Source: Lentilactobacillus parabuchneri DSM 5707 = NBRC 107865 (GTDB lineage: Bacteria > Bacillota > Bacilli > Lactobacillales > Lactobacillaceae). Taken from it: DNA of 64,000 nt. Below the pieces are notes generated by a model that was not told the origin of the DNA, searched no databases, and saw only the letters and a program-made list of their open reading frames with translations. Below are positions 8,328 through 16,851 of this stretch, piece by piece (the first letter of the stretch is position 1; each line of letters begins with the position of its first letter). The stretch lies in the NCBI RefSeq assembly GCF_001435315.1, contig NZ_AZGK01000006.1, positions 1 through 64,000 of the forward strand, read 5' to 3'. The position numbers were made by a program, and so were the translations under genes.

Positions 8328-9458
8328 ATGACACAGAAACAATTTGACATTGATACGTTACTTGCACAGGCTGGAAACCGCGACAACAATGACCAGTACC
8401 ACTCGGTTTCAACTCCGATTTACCTAACTTCCAACTTCCGCCACCGGGACTTGGAGGATGCCGAGACGTTTGATCCCCATCAACAATATTCTTATTCACG
8501 GCTTTCGACGCCAACTCGCAGTGTTCTACAAAAAATGCTGGCAGAACTTGAAGGCGGCGCCAATGCCTTTGCGGTCAGTTCAGGAATGGCAGCGATTCAA
8601 TTGGTGTTCTCGCTTTTTAACTCTGGCGATGAAATCGTGACGTCAGACGATCTTTACGGTGGATCGTTTCGTTACTTCGATTATTTGGCCGAGCACTATG
8701 GTATTAAATTTAGTAAGTGGAACGGTCAAGATTACGATGAACTAACTAAATTGGTGAGTGCCAACACCAAATGCGTCTGGCTGGAGACCCCTTCCAACCC
8801 CACCATGAAAATTATCGATATTCAAAAAGTCAGCGATATTGCCCATCGTGCCAACCCCAACATCCTTGTTTGTGTGGACAACACGTTTTTGACGCCCGTT
8901 TACCAACAACCACTGCGTGAAGGTGCCGATATTGTGGTTCACAGCGCCACCAAGTACCTTTCAGGCCACAATGATATGTTAGCCGGCTGTGTGATCGCCA
9001 AATCAAAAGAAATTGCAGACACATTGGAATTTAACTTTAACACGACTGGCGTCACGCTGGATCCGTTTGATTCCTGGCTACTGTTACGAAGTCTGAAAAC
9101 TTTATCGGTTAGAATGGCGCGACACACCAGCAACGCTAAATATGTCGCAGCGTGTTTGGCTAAACTGCCTCAAGTTGAAAAAGTCCTCTACCCTGGCGTT
9201 GGCGGCATGATCAGTTTTTATTTAAAGGACATGAAGCAAGTCGACAGACTCTTCAAGCATCTTAAAATTATTTCCTTTGCCGAAAGTCTGGGCGGAATTG
9301 AAAGTTTGTTGACCATTCCGTCACTTCAAACCCACAGTGACATGTCAAAAGAAGCCCGCTTAAAATTAGGGATCACCGACGAGCTACTCCGATTATCAAC
9401 CGGGCTCGAAAATCCCAAGGACTTGGTTAATGATTTGACACAGGCATTGGGAGATTAG
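8328..9458 (+). CDS. metI: Cystathionine gamma-synthase / O-acylhomoserine sulfhydrylase-type PLP enzyme
   Basis: A 376-residue Cys/Met-metabolism PLP enzyme. The PLP lysine lies in HSATKYLSGHND (about 205-216), the substrate and PLP-phosphate region in YSRLSTPTR (about 50-58), and the C-terminal RLSTGLENP is typical. The SGHNDMLAG wording resembles MetI of Bacillus, which makes cystathionine or homocysteine from O-acylhomoserine. The Met T-box supports methionine synthesis. The ATG at 8328 has a clear AAAGGAGAG site; an upstream in-frame start at 8286 lies in the terminator. The exact activity (synthase or lyase) cannot be settled here. Confidence 0.85.
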   Translation: MTQKQFDIDTLLAQAGNRDNNDQYHSVSTPIYLTSNFRHRDLEDAETFDPHQQYSYSRLSTPTRSVLQKMLAELEGGANAFAVSSGMAAIQLVFSLFNSGDEIVTSDDLYGGSFRYFDYLAEHYGIKFSKWNGQDYDELTKLVSANTKCVWLETPSNPTMKIIDIQKVSDIAHRANPNILVCVDNTFLTPVYQQPLREGADIVVHSATKYLSGHNDMLAGCVIAKSKEIADTLEFNFNTTGVTLDPFDSWLLLRSLKTLSVRMARHTSNAKYVAACLAKLPQVEKVLYPGVGGMISFYLKDMKQVDRLFKHLKIISFAESLGGIESLLTIPSLQTHSDMSKEARLKLGITDELLRLSTGLENPKDLVNDLTQALGD

Positions 9459-9492
9459 TCTGATTACGCAAAATACTAGATACTGTCAATCT

Positions 9493-9538
9493 AAAAAGGG
9501 GCTGAGCAAAACGATTCGTTTTGTCTCGGCCCTATTTT
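9493..9538. terminator. Bidirectional terminator overlapping a stop codon
   Basis: The hairpin GGGCTGAG...CTCGGCCC has a self-complementary AAAACGATTCGTTTT top. A tracts and T tracts flank it on both sides. The TAG stop of the minus-strand DUF975 gene (9532-9534) lies in one arm. Confidence 0.85.
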
Positions 9539-10257
9539 GGTGCACGTTCATTCAATGTTTGCTGTTGAGAAATTTTGACGTAGAAGTTGGCAAATGACAA
9601 TTGGAAATAAGGCTGCAGCCATATGAGCAAGATGCCATACGTAAAGGAATTTAAGATGTACCAGCCAATAAAGCTGAGTTGCATCACGAAGTAATCCATT
9701 TTGTGTCCAGCCATCAACTGCCGGCTTCGAGTAATGGCTTCCAGATACCCAATCGGTTTGCCGGCATCAACGGAATCACGATAAATATTGAGCGCCTGCG
9801 AATAGGCAAATCCCTTAATGATGCCTGGAACAATCAATAAAATCGACCAAAGAAGGGTCAACACGGTTGTCAAAATTCCGATCACAATCGCGCCCATGAA
9901 ATATTGTCCGTTATTTAAAATAGTAAATGATTTAGTAACCGGCTGGTCGAATTTGGTTTTGTTGCGAATGATGTCGATGCAGACAAACATCATTCCGGAC
10001 AATAAGAGCCCCGTAATAATTGAAATAATCGTCGACAACAAATAGACATTCATGAGTTCATTGCTGCCCAAGCGAGCAGTCCCAGCCGCAATTTGATTGG
10101 CTTCGGTCATGATCTCATTTGGATCCAGCGGGTTCATCGTATAGGCCGCGGCATATCCAATCTGAATAATGATAACCGGTAAAAACAACAAAATAAAAAA
10201 TGGAAAATGGCTTGAAACAATTCGTTTTGCTTCTAATTTAAGTCCAACGCGATCCAT
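9532..10257 (-). CDS. DUF975 family integral membrane protein
   Basis: A 241-residue membrane protein with five or six predicted helices. The sequences GLKLEAKRIVSSHF, the VPGIIKGFAYSQ motif and ITRSRQLMAGHK are typical of DUF975. Function unknown. The gene at 16852 is a paralogue with the same motifs. The ATG at 10257 has GGAGG five bases upstream; an upstream TTG would overlap that site. It follows the aquaporin gene by 27 bp and may be in one operon with it. Confidence 0.8.
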   Translation of the reverse strand: MDRVGLKLEAKRIVSSHFPFFILLFLPVIIIQIGYAAAYTMNPLDPNEIMTEANQIAAGTARLGSNELMNVYLLSTIISIITGLLLSGMMFVCIDIIRNKTKFDQPVTKSFTILNNGQYFMGAIVIGILTTVLTLLWSILLIVPGIIKGFAYSQALNIYRDSVDAGKPIGYLEAITRSRQLMAGHKMDYFVMQLSFIGWYILNSFTYGILLIWLQPYFQLSFANFYVKISQQQTLNERAPK

Positions 10258-10284
10258 AGCTGCCTCCAAATGAATTAATAATGT

Positions 10285-10989
10285 CTATTTAAACATAACT
10301 TGAACAGCAGCCGCAAGAATTCCACCAACTAATGGACCAAACATCGGAACCCAGGCGTAATCCCACTCGCCGCCGCCTTTGTTTGGCACAGGAATGATGG
10401 TATAAGCAAACCGGGGGCCCCAATCACGAGCCGGGTTTAAGGCAAATCCGGTCGTGGTTCCAACGCCTAGGCCAACGACCATAATTAATAGGCCAACCAC
10501 CAACGGTTTCAATCCCTGGGTAAAGTTGCCCAGATTTAATAGTGCAAATATAAAGATAAAGGTGGCTACAACTTCCGAGAGAAAATTTGAAAGTGGTGCC
10601 TTAATTGCCGGCCTCGTCGCAAAAATCCCGACGGTGTTGCCGTTTTCCGGGTTGGTTGTTTTAAAGTGCGGATAAAAAATCATCATGATCGTGGCGGCCC
10701 CCAGAAAGGCACCGATAAATTGGCCCAAAAGATACGGCAACACTTGGCCCCACGGAAATAGGCCAAAGATAGCGTAGGGAATGGTCACCGCCGGATTCAG
10801 ATGCCCCAACGACCCCAATGATGACGCAACGTAGACACCCATTGTAACGGCCAGACCCCAAGCCAGACTGACAAACGTCCAGTCGGAGCCCTTTGCATAC
10901 GTCCGATTCAGGTTAGTGCCGGCACAGGCGCCAGTCCCCAACACAATTAAGACATACGTTCCAAATAATTCGCCAATAAATCCATTCAT
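10285..10989 (-). CDS. glpF: Glycerol facilitator / aquaporin (MIP family)
   Basis: A 234-residue MIP channel with six membrane helices. The two pore motifs are HLNPAVT in the first half and ALNPARDWGPR in the second. Asp after the second NPAR is typical of glyceroporins rather than strict water channels. It would let glycerol, water and small neutral solutes cross the membrane. The preferred start is the ATG at 10989, since no ribosome site precedes the in-frame GTG four codons upstream. It sits 35 bp after the MFS gene and could be cotranscribed with it. Confidence 0.88.
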   Translation of the reverse strand: MNGFIGELFGTYVLIVLGTGACAGTNLNRTYAKGSDWTFVSLAWGLAVTMGVYVASSLGSLGHLNPAVTIPYAIFGLFPWGQVLPYLLGQFIGAFLGAATIMMIFYPHFKTTNPENGNTVGIFATRPAIKAPLSNFLSEVVATFIFIFALLNLGNFTQGLKPLVVGLLIMVVGLGVGTTTGFALNPARDWGPRFAYTIIPVPNKGGGEWDYAWVPMFGPLVGGILAAAVQVMFK

Positions 10990-11024
10990 ATTCTCACCCA
11001 CATTTTTTTGTATTCAATCACATT

Positions 11025-12212
11025 CTACAAAGAATTTTGATCAGATGAAAGCCCTTTCTGGGTCATGTGGTTTAACCAAAGTACCAATCCCAGTGAAACC
11101 AAAGCATAAACGGCCCCACCAGGCCCTACGCCGTTTAGGCTCAAGTGACTCACGATGATCCCACCAGTTGCCGATCCCAGTGCAATTCCAAAATTTGAAA
11201 AAATCGAGTTAAGTGATGATGCCAGAACGATTGACTGTGGATATTTCTTTTCAGCAATCGACAGGAAAAATAATTGAATTGGAGAATTGATGAGTGGCAT
11301 GGTGAAAATAACTAGAAATAGCAGAACAGCTCCCAGCCAACTGTAATGAAATACCAAGGGCATTAAGGCCATCAGGATCAGTTGTGAAATGTAAACAAAC
11401 GGCATTGCCCGCAGTCCGGGTCCTTCGCTAATGAGTCCACTAACTCGATTACCGATAATGTTGGAAATTCCAAATACGCCGAGTAAGATCGTTAACATCT
11501 GAACTGAAAAATGAAGTTGATTGGTGATAATGGGACGTAAGTACGTGTAGAAGACGTAAATGGCCGCCAAATTAAACATTGGCAGTAACATTCCCACTTG
11601 GATTTTGTGATCTTTGAGTAATGCTAATTGACCCGAAATCGTGCTTTCTTTTTGTTTGAAATCACGTGGCAGGCTGAAGAAGACCAACCCCATTGTCATG
11701 ATCGATATAACAATAACCGTTAAGAACGAAATCCGCCAACCAAACTGAGTTGAAATCCAGGTACCAAGGGGAACGCCGACCACCGAGGCGATGGAGAAGC
11801 CTGAGAAAACCCACGAAAGCAACCAACCCCGTTTTGACATTGGGGCAATGTAGCCAGCAAATGTCAGGCCCAGTGAGATTGAAACGCCGGCAACCATCGC
11901 CGTGACAACCCGTGAAATTGCCAAGAAGACAAAGTTGGTAGCGACAAAGCTGAGTATGTTTCCGAATGTAAAGATGGCCATCATTACCATCAGATCCCAA
12001 AACAAATTGTATTTCCCAATCATAATGGTAATTAACGGTGTGCTAACCGCATAAACCATCGCAAAAATTGTGACAAGGTAGCCGACTGTGGCCACCGGCA
12101 CGTTAAATTGTGTCCCAAGATCATCCAAGATTCCGACAATTAGGAATTCACTGAATCCCAAGATAAATGCAATAAGAACTAAGACAAAGCTTTGAAACTT
12201 GAATGTTTTCAT
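11025..12212 (-). CDS. MFS transporter, DHA1-like
   Basis: A 395-residue protein with twelve predicted membrane helices. The N-terminal FILGFSEFLIVGILDDLGTQFNVP and the helix 5 region are typical of the 12-helix drug:H+ antiporter 1 branch (AraJ/PbuE/YdhP relatives). Substrate unknown. Candidates include drugs, sugar efflux and purine efflux. The start has an AAAGGGGATGAG site. It is first in a likely MFS-glpF-DUF975 operon that ends at the terminator at 9493. Confidence 0.8.
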   Translation of the reverse strand: MKTFKFQSFVLVLIAFILGFSEFLIVGILDDLGTQFNVPVATVGYLVTIFAMVYAVSTPLITIMIGKYNLFWDLMVMMAIFTFGNILSFVATNFVFLAISRVVTAMVAGVSISLGLTFAGYIAPMSKRGWLLSWVFSGFSIASVVGVPLGTWISTQFGWRISFLTVIVISIMTMGLVFFSLPRDFKQKESTISGQLALLKDHKIQVGMLLPMFNLAAIYVFYTYLRPIITNQLHFSVQMLTILLGVFGISNIIGNRVSGLISEGPGLRAMPFVYISQLILMALMPLVFHYSWLGAVLLFLVIFTMPLINSPIQLFFLSIAEKKYPQSIVLASSLNSIFSNFGIALGSATGGIIVSHLSLNGVGPGGAVYALVSLGLVLWLNHMTQKGLSSDQNSL

Positions 12213-12356
12213 TGATTTCTCATCCCCTTTATGTTTTATAAAATGCAGACTGTTTCATATTACAGGTTTTGAATCAATATTTCTATAAGTATTCGGTGTT
12301 TAATTGAATTAATTGACGATTTAACCCCGATGTAACATTGCCAAGTACCAGTGCAC

Positions 12357-12395
12357 ACAAAAAGACCCGCGAGTTTTATTTCGCGGGCCCTTTCT
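12357..12395 (-). terminator. Terminator downstream of the 12531 lipoprotein unit
   Basis: CCCGCGA pairs with TCGCGGG, followed by TCTTTTTG on the minus strand. It lies 12 bp after a candidate 17-codon reading frame. Confidence 0.8.
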
Positions 12396-12407
12396 TAAAT
12401 ACATCAA

Positions 12408-12461
12408 CTATTTTAATTCGTTCTCCACAGCTGATGCTTTAAGAGATATTCCTGAAGTCAA
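12408..12461 (-). CDS. Candidate 17-codon peptide with very strong ribosome site
   Basis: A TTG-initiated frame of 17 codons ending in TAG, preceded by AAAAAAGGAGGTGATGC. That is one of the strongest ribosome sites in the window and belongs to no recognised gene. A 9-bp perfect inverted repeat (TGATGCTTT/AAAGCATCA, 12432-12440 and 12462-12470) brackets the start and could hide it. The start overlaps the stop of the 26-codon frame upstream. A transcription terminator follows at once. A peptide or an attenuator are both possible. Expression is not shown. Confidence 0.3.
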   Translation of the reverse strand: MTSGISLKASAVENELK

Positions 12462-12538
12462 AAAGCATCACCTCCTTTTTTGATTGTCAATAGAATACAA
12501 CCAACAACCAGAAAATGCAAGCCCTTTGAACTAATCAT
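12458..12538 (-). CDS. Candidate 26-codon hydrophobic peptide, coupled to the lipoprotein gene
   Basis: The ATG (12536-12538) overlaps the TAG stop of the lipoprotein gene, so translation could be coupled. The 26 residues have a hydrophobic centre (LHFLVVGCILL) and a basic end (TIKKGGDAF), somewhat like a small membrane peptide. The strong ribosome site of the next frame is inside its last codons. It could equally be non-coding linker. No family recognised. Confidence 0.25.
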   Translation of the reverse strand: MISSKGLHFLVVGCILLTIKKGGDAF

Positions 12539-13052
12539 CGTAATCGGTCTCATGATCGTTTTGAAGAACGTCGTCATTGACCCAATATTGTTTGGAAGAT
12601 TTTCCATTATCGAATTTGATTCGGTAAAAATCCTCGTGGTCGTACTCGTTATCATCGTGATCTTTGAACGTTGCGATCGCCTTTTTATCGACATGTACTT
12701 TCGTGTTGGTCGAAACGTTCAACCCATCCCAGTGGAAGATTTGATTCGAAGTGACGGTTCCCGGGACGTAACGATAAAGGTGTTCTTCTTGATACTCATG
12801 ATCAAGAGTTGTCGTAAACTTCAAATTTTCGTAACGGACTTTAACCGCCTTTCGACCCGTCACCGTGGTCACCTTAGACGAGCTGGATGAAGCGTCAGAG
12901 GCAGAGGCACTGCTGGCCGTCGATGAACTGGACTGAGCAGTGTTTTGAGTACTGCTGGAACTGGATTTGTCGCTGTTAGAATTTGTGGAACAGCCAAATA
13001 AACTTACCGGCAGCACAACTAACAAACAGGCAGTCATTAATAATTTTTTCAT
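12531..13052 (-). CDS. Lipoprotein, paralogue of the secreted protein at 5772
   Basis: A 173-residue lipoprotein. The signal peptide ends in a lipobox (SLFGC, Cys21), followed by about 40 residues that are mostly Ser, then a C-terminal domain of about 105 residues matching the 5772 protein: FTTTLDHEYQEEHLYRYVPG, VHVDKKA, HEDFYRI and KQYWVNDDVL. It would be anchored to the outer face of the membrane with the Ser linker spanning the wall. Function unknown. GGAGGTTCCCC precedes the ATG. Confidence 0.75.
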   Translation of the reverse strand: MKKLLMTACLLVVLPVSLFGCSTNSNSDKSSSSSTQNTAQSSSSTASSASASDASSSSSKVTTVTGRKAVKVRYENLKFTTTLDHEYQEEHLYRYVPGTVTSNQIFHWDGLNVSTNTKVHVDKKAIATFKDHDDNEYDHEDFYRIKFDNGKSSKQYWVNDDVLQNDHETDYDD

Positions 13053-13146
13053 GGGGAACCTCCTTTTTAGTCAGTAAGTTGAATATCTGTCTTTATTATA
13101 AATGATCAGGCAATCTTATCCTAACAAACTGATTCAAGAAGCTCCA

Positions 13147-13578
13147 CTAATCAAGTACCTTATATGAATATCGGTGTTCGTATTTGTGACTCGGGAAAAC
13201 GTGGTAAGTCCCGATTCCATGGTATTTAACCAAAACCTTTTTATACGATCCGTTGATCAGCTTCTTAGTGGTCTTATATTGTCCCAAGTCCTTAGAAGGC
13301 GATTTACTCTTATTAAAGAGGTACCATGAGCCCCATTTGTTAACCTGAAGTTTGCGGTCGGCTTTCTTTGAAGGGGTATAACTTCTACCATTATACGAAA
13401 CGCGGTGCGGCGTAATCTTGATAACGTTAAACTTGCCGCTGCCACGGTACTCAAACCAAGTCCCACGAAGCGCCTTTGGAGTTGTTGCCGAACTTGCATG
13501 CGCCTGTGCTGGAAGAGCTGTTAATTGGACGCCAAAAATTACGACTAATGCGAGAATGAACAGTCTCATCTTTTTCAT
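13147..13578 (-). CDS. Secreted protein of unknown function
   Basis: A 143-residue protein. The cleavable signal peptide (KKMRLF, hydrophobic core, then AQAHASS) is followed by a basic beta-rich domain beginning ALRGTWFEYRGSG and rich in Lys, Tyr and Ser. The TWFEYRG and HRVSYNG wording suggests a small lipocalin-like barrel, but this is weak. The ATG at 13578 has GGGAGG upstream and is preferred to a start 16 codons earlier. Confidence 0.7.
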   Translation of the reverse strand: MKKMRLFILALVVIFGVQLTALPAQAHASSATTPKALRGTWFEYRGSGKFNVIKITPHRVSYNGRSYTPSKKADRKLQVNKWGSWYLFNKSKSPSKDLGQYKTTKKLINGSYKKVLVKYHGIGTYHVFPSHKYEHRYSYKVLD

Positions 13579-13658
13579 GTTTTTGCCTCCCTGTATGACT
13601 AAAAGTATATCATTGATTACCCCCACGTTATTTTTCTATCAGACTACAATTACTTTAC

Positions 13659-13697
13659 AAAAAAAGCCTTTGACATATTGAGACTGCCAAGGCTTTA
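13659..13697 (-). terminator. hisD terminator
   Basis: AAAGCCTT/AAGGCTTT stem followed on the minus strand by seven T residues. Confidence 0.7.
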
Positions 13698-13798
13698 CAA
13701 TAGTGATCCACGCCGACTTTTAAGTAACAGCATTATCTGAATCACCAATATTTAACTGGTTTTGTAAACTGTATTACGGCATTAAGACAAACAATCCG

Positions 13799-15079
13799 CT
13801 AGTCATCAAACCGACTTTCGATTGCCCGGGCGTGAGCTTCTAGTCCTTCAACTCTTGCCAACGTGGTAATGGCATCCTTTTCTTCACGCAAAGCGGATCG
13901 GGTATATGAAACAAATTGGGTTCGTTTGACAAAATCCTGTACGCCAAGCGGTGAGAAGAAGCGTGCCGTGCCACCTGTTGGCAGAATGTGATTGGGGCCA
14001 GCAAGATAGTCGCCAAGCGGTTCGGATGCTGAAAATCCTAAGAAGACCGAACCGGCATTTTGAATTTGATTCAGATATTCAATGGCGTCGGGCAATTGGA
14101 CCTCTAAATGTTCTGGTGCCACGGCGTTCATTAACGTAAAAGCATCATCAATATCGTCGACAACCGCAATGAAGCCTTCATTATCCATTGCTGCCTTGGC
14201 AATTTCCTTTCTCGGTAATAACGCGACTTGCCGATCCATTTCCTTGCTGACATCCTCGGCCAATTTCCGGTCGTCCGTCACGAGGATTGGTCGGGCAAGC
14301 TTGTCATGTTCAGCTTGAGAAAGCAAATCAGCGGCTACTTGGCTTGGAACTGCTTGGGATCCTGCAATCACACCAATTTCGGATGGGCCGGCGATCATGT
14401 CGATATCGACTTGTCCGAATACTTGTTTTTTGGCTGTCGCAACGAAGACATTACCAGGACCGGTAATTTTATCGACGCGGGGAATCGTTTCTGTCCCGTA
14501 CGCTAAGCTGGCAATTGCTTGGGCGCCACCAACCATATAAATCTCGTCAACGCCGGCAATTTTGGCTGCTGCGAGGACTGCTTTGTTCAAACCGTCCTTT
14601 TGTGGTGGCGTCACCATCACGATCCGTGGAACGCCAGCAATCTTGGCTGGAATCACATTCATCAAAATTGAGGAAGGATAAGCAGCGGTGCCGCCTGGAA
14701 CATACAACCCCACTGCTGCTAACGGCGCAATTTTTTCGCCGCGAATGACGCCTTTTTTCTTCGCATCGATGAAGCTGTCTTCAACTTCCATTTTGTGAAA
14801 TGACACGATGTTTTCCTTGGCCAGATTAAGGGCATCAATGACTTTTTGATCGGTTTGCGCATAAGCGTCATCAATTTCTGCTTGAGAGACTTTCAAGTTA
14901 TCGAGGTCAACGTTGTCAAACTTCTTTTCATAGGCTTTGACTGCTTGATCCCCATCCTTAATCACGTTGGCAATAATCTCACGGACAGATTTTTCAACGG
15001 CTTCCCGATTGGCGACGGCGTTCGTTCTGATAGCGACTTGTTTTAATAATTGGTCCAAAGAATCTTCAATAATTTGCAT
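13799..15079 (-). CDS. hisD: Histidinol dehydrogenase
   Basis: A 426-residue NAD-dependent enzyme that oxidises L-histidinol to L-histidine in two steps. Conserved segments are GPGNVFVATAKKQVFG, DMIAGPSE, SQAEHD (zinc ligands), VAPEHLEV (catalytic Glu/His) and GPNHILPTGGTARFFSPLGVQDF. The ATG at 15079 is used; the frame stays open upstream through the leader. No other his gene follows. A terminator comes at once and unrelated genes lie beyond, so it is an orphan, controlled by its own T-box. Confidence 0.95.
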   Translation of the reverse strand: MQIIEDSLDQLLKQVAIRTNAVANREAVEKSVREIIANVIKDGDQAVKAYEKKFDNVDLDNLKVSQAEIDDAYAQTDQKVIDALNLAKENIVSFHKMEVEDSFIDAKKKGVIRGEKIAPLAAVGLYVPGGTAAYPSSILMNVIPAKIAGVPRIVMVTPPQKDGLNKAVLAAAKIAGVDEIYMVGGAQAIASLAYGTETIPRVDKITGPGNVFVATAKKQVFGQVDIDMIAGPSEIGVIAGSQAVPSQVAADLLSQAEHDKLARPILVTDDRKLAEDVSKEMDRQVALLPRKEIAKAAMDNEGFIAVVDDIDDAFTLMNAVAPEHLEVQLPDAIEYLNQIQNAGSVFLGFSASEPLGDYLAGPNHILPTGGTARFFSPLGVQDFVKRTQFVSYTRSALREEKDAITTLARVEGLEAHARAIESRFDD

Positions 15080-15147
15080 ATGATCTACACTCCATTTCCG
15101 TTGACTAAAACACTTCATCTTGATTAGCTGACACCTATGAACAGCAA

Positions 15148-15462
15148 TAAAAAAATCCCCAGACATTGCCTAAGCAATATCTGAGGACGATCGTTCGCGG
15201 TTCCACCTCACGTTTGCCGTTCCCTTACGAAAACGACCTTACGCTGCTCGCAACTCGTCGTCCACAAATGTGGAGAACAGTTGCAGTAGCCGTGGTAACG
15301 CTTGCTAGCGGGATAACCTACTTGGTTCAATTACCCAGTTCATAGATGTGTGTTCGCCGCTTGCCACCACTCCTTCTCACCGACGGAGTTCTCTTTATGT
15401 GAACCAAACGGTTACTTTTCTAATCGTAACTTCATGTTTATTATTATTTTTTAATTTGTTGA
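15148..15462 (-). promoter_or_regulatory. T-box riboswitch, probably histidine-specific
   Basis: The T-box core AGGTGGAACCGCG is at 15196-15209. A terminator follows, with CCTCAGATATTGC pairing with GCAATGTCTGGGG and then a T run (about 15150-15186). CAC triplets at 15348-15352 in a GAACACACATC context are candidate His specifiers, which fits hisD downstream. Confidence 0.85.
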
Positions 15463-15469
15463 TACTTGT

Positions 15470-15497
15470 AATTTACCACCATCAATAATTAAGTCAA
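15470..15497 (-). promoter_or_regulatory. hisD promoter
   Basis: TTGACT (15492-15497), 16 bp, TAAATT (15470-15475) on the minus strand, upstream of the T-box leader. Confidence 0.6.
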
Positions 15498-15519
15498 GCC
15501 TTTTTAAAAATAAAGTGAA

Positions 15520-16173
15520 TTAAATATTAAAGTAGATCGACAAAAACATGGTCAAAGTCCCACCCATAACGAAAAAGTGCCAGATTAAATGCATCCCCGG
15601 AATCCTCGGAATACTATAGATCAACGCACCGACTGTGAAGGTCACGCCACCGGCCACCAACAGCCAAAAGCCACTGGTGCTCAAATTAGCGTAAAGTTGC
15701 TTGCCTAAAAACATGCAAAGCCACCCCATTACGACATAAATCGTCGTTTCGGTCTTTTGAAATCGGCCGTGAAAGACAACGTGGCTGACAATTCCTGCAA
15801 TTGCTAATGTCCAAACGCTGGCCAGCATCACGTTACCTGCCCAGTTATGCACAAAAATAATGCAGTACGGCGTGTACGTCCCGGCGATTAAAATAAAAAT
15901 ATTGCTATGATCCAGAATTTGGAAAATCCGCTTGGCGCGCGTAAAGACAAAGCAGTGCAGCAGCGTTGATGCCAGATACAGTGAAAGAACCGACAGACTG
16001 TAAATCACCAGGCTGGTAATCGCAATCCCCGAAAGGCCGTTATGGACCGCTTTAGTTAGCAGTAAGATTGAAAACCAAATGGCAACCAAAAACGACACCC
16101 CATGGGTCACGGCATTTAAGACCTCGTAAATAATCTGCTGGTGACGCATTTTTAATGTTTGCTGATTCATCAT
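15520..16173 (-). CDS. Hemolysin III / PAQR family membrane protein
   Basis: A 217-residue protein with seven predicted helices. The N-terminal EVLNAVTHGVSF, STLLHCF, LDHSNIFILIAGTYTP and the C-terminal HLIWHFFVMGG contain the conserved Ser/His/Asp/His metal-site residues of the PAQR/HlyIII family, a predicted membrane hydrolase superfamily. Despite the name, haemolysis is not implied. AAGGAGGTGTC precedes two adjacent ATG codons; either may be used. Confidence 0.85.
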   Translation of the reverse strand: MMNQQTLKMRHQQIIYEVLNAVTHGVSFLVAIWFSILLLTKAVHNGLSGIAITSLVIYSLSVLSLYLASTLLHCFVFTRAKRIFQILDHSNIFILIAGTYTPYCIIFVHNWAGNVMLASVWTLAIAGIVSHVVFHGRFQKTETTIYVVMGWLCMFLGKQLYANLSTSGFWLLVAGGVTFTVGALIYSIPRIPGMHLIWHFFVMGGTLTMFLSIYFNI

Positions 16174-16304
16174 GACACCTCCTTAGCAACATAATAAGAT
16201 AATGCAGTCTCAAAGTCAACGTAACATAGTTTTTAATACTACGTTCTTTATTTTTTGATTCACATATGTAATAATACAAGTACTTATATTGAAGGGGCAA
16301 GACA

Positions 16305-16778
16305 ATGGCAAAAGAAAATTTCACCAAAAAATTAGCCGGCATGACAATGCCACATTTTTCTGACCTTCCCAACCTGGATTTGTACATGGACCAGGTTATC
16401 GATGAGGTCAATCAATACTTGGCACCGATCACCCACACAGACATTACCAAAGCAATGATCAACAGTTACGTCAAAAAAGGAATTGTGGATCGCCCAACCA
16501 AGAAACGGTATTCACGGGTTCACTTGGCAAAAATCCTGGTGGTGAGCCTGCTCAAACCGATTTTATCGCTGGATACCATCGATCAGGCAATGAAAATTGC
16601 CTTGAAGTTGGACGCACCCGACAAAGCGTATGATCAATTTATCGATCTGTTTAATCAAGAACTGACCGATGTCGATATTGATGACCTTTCAGCTAAACAG
16701 TATCAGGCGATGGCAATCCGCTCACTGCTCTACAAGTTAGTCGTTGATGATCTGATTACAAATAGCCAAAAAGCTTAA
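16305..16778 (+). CDS. DUF1836 family protein
   Basis: A 157-residue cytoplasmic protein. The segment ITKAMINSYVKKGIVDRPTKKRYSRVHLAKI resembles a MerR-like winged helix, and the whole matches DUF1836 proteins of Firmicutes. A DNA-binding regulatory role is plausible but not shown. GAAGGGGC precedes the ATG. It is divergent from the hemolysin III gene and 73 bp before the DUF975 gene on the same strand. Confidence 0.75.
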   Translation: MAKENFTKKLAGMTMPHFSDLPNLDLYMDQVIDEVNQYLAPITHTDITKAMINSYVKKGIVDRPTKKRYSRVHLAKILVVSLLKPILSLDTIDQAMKIALKLDAPDKAYDQFIDLFNQELTDVDIDDLSAKQYQAMAIRSLLYKLVVDDLITNSQKA

Positions 16779-16851
16779 CGACTTTTTATTAAATGAAAAC
16801 ACAGCGTTGCACTATAATGAATTTGTAACTAAATATATGGGGGTTGATATT

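Noticed and set aside
10916-11158. Plus-strand frame over the glpF/MFS junction
   Set aside because: Shadow of minus-strand genes; no ribosome site and no recognisable protein.
14228-14506. Plus-strand 92-codon frame inside hisD
   Set aside because: Antisense shadow of a well-conserved gene.
13799-15166. hisD start at 15166
   Set aside because: The extension overlaps the T-box terminator. The ATG at 15079 matches HisD length.
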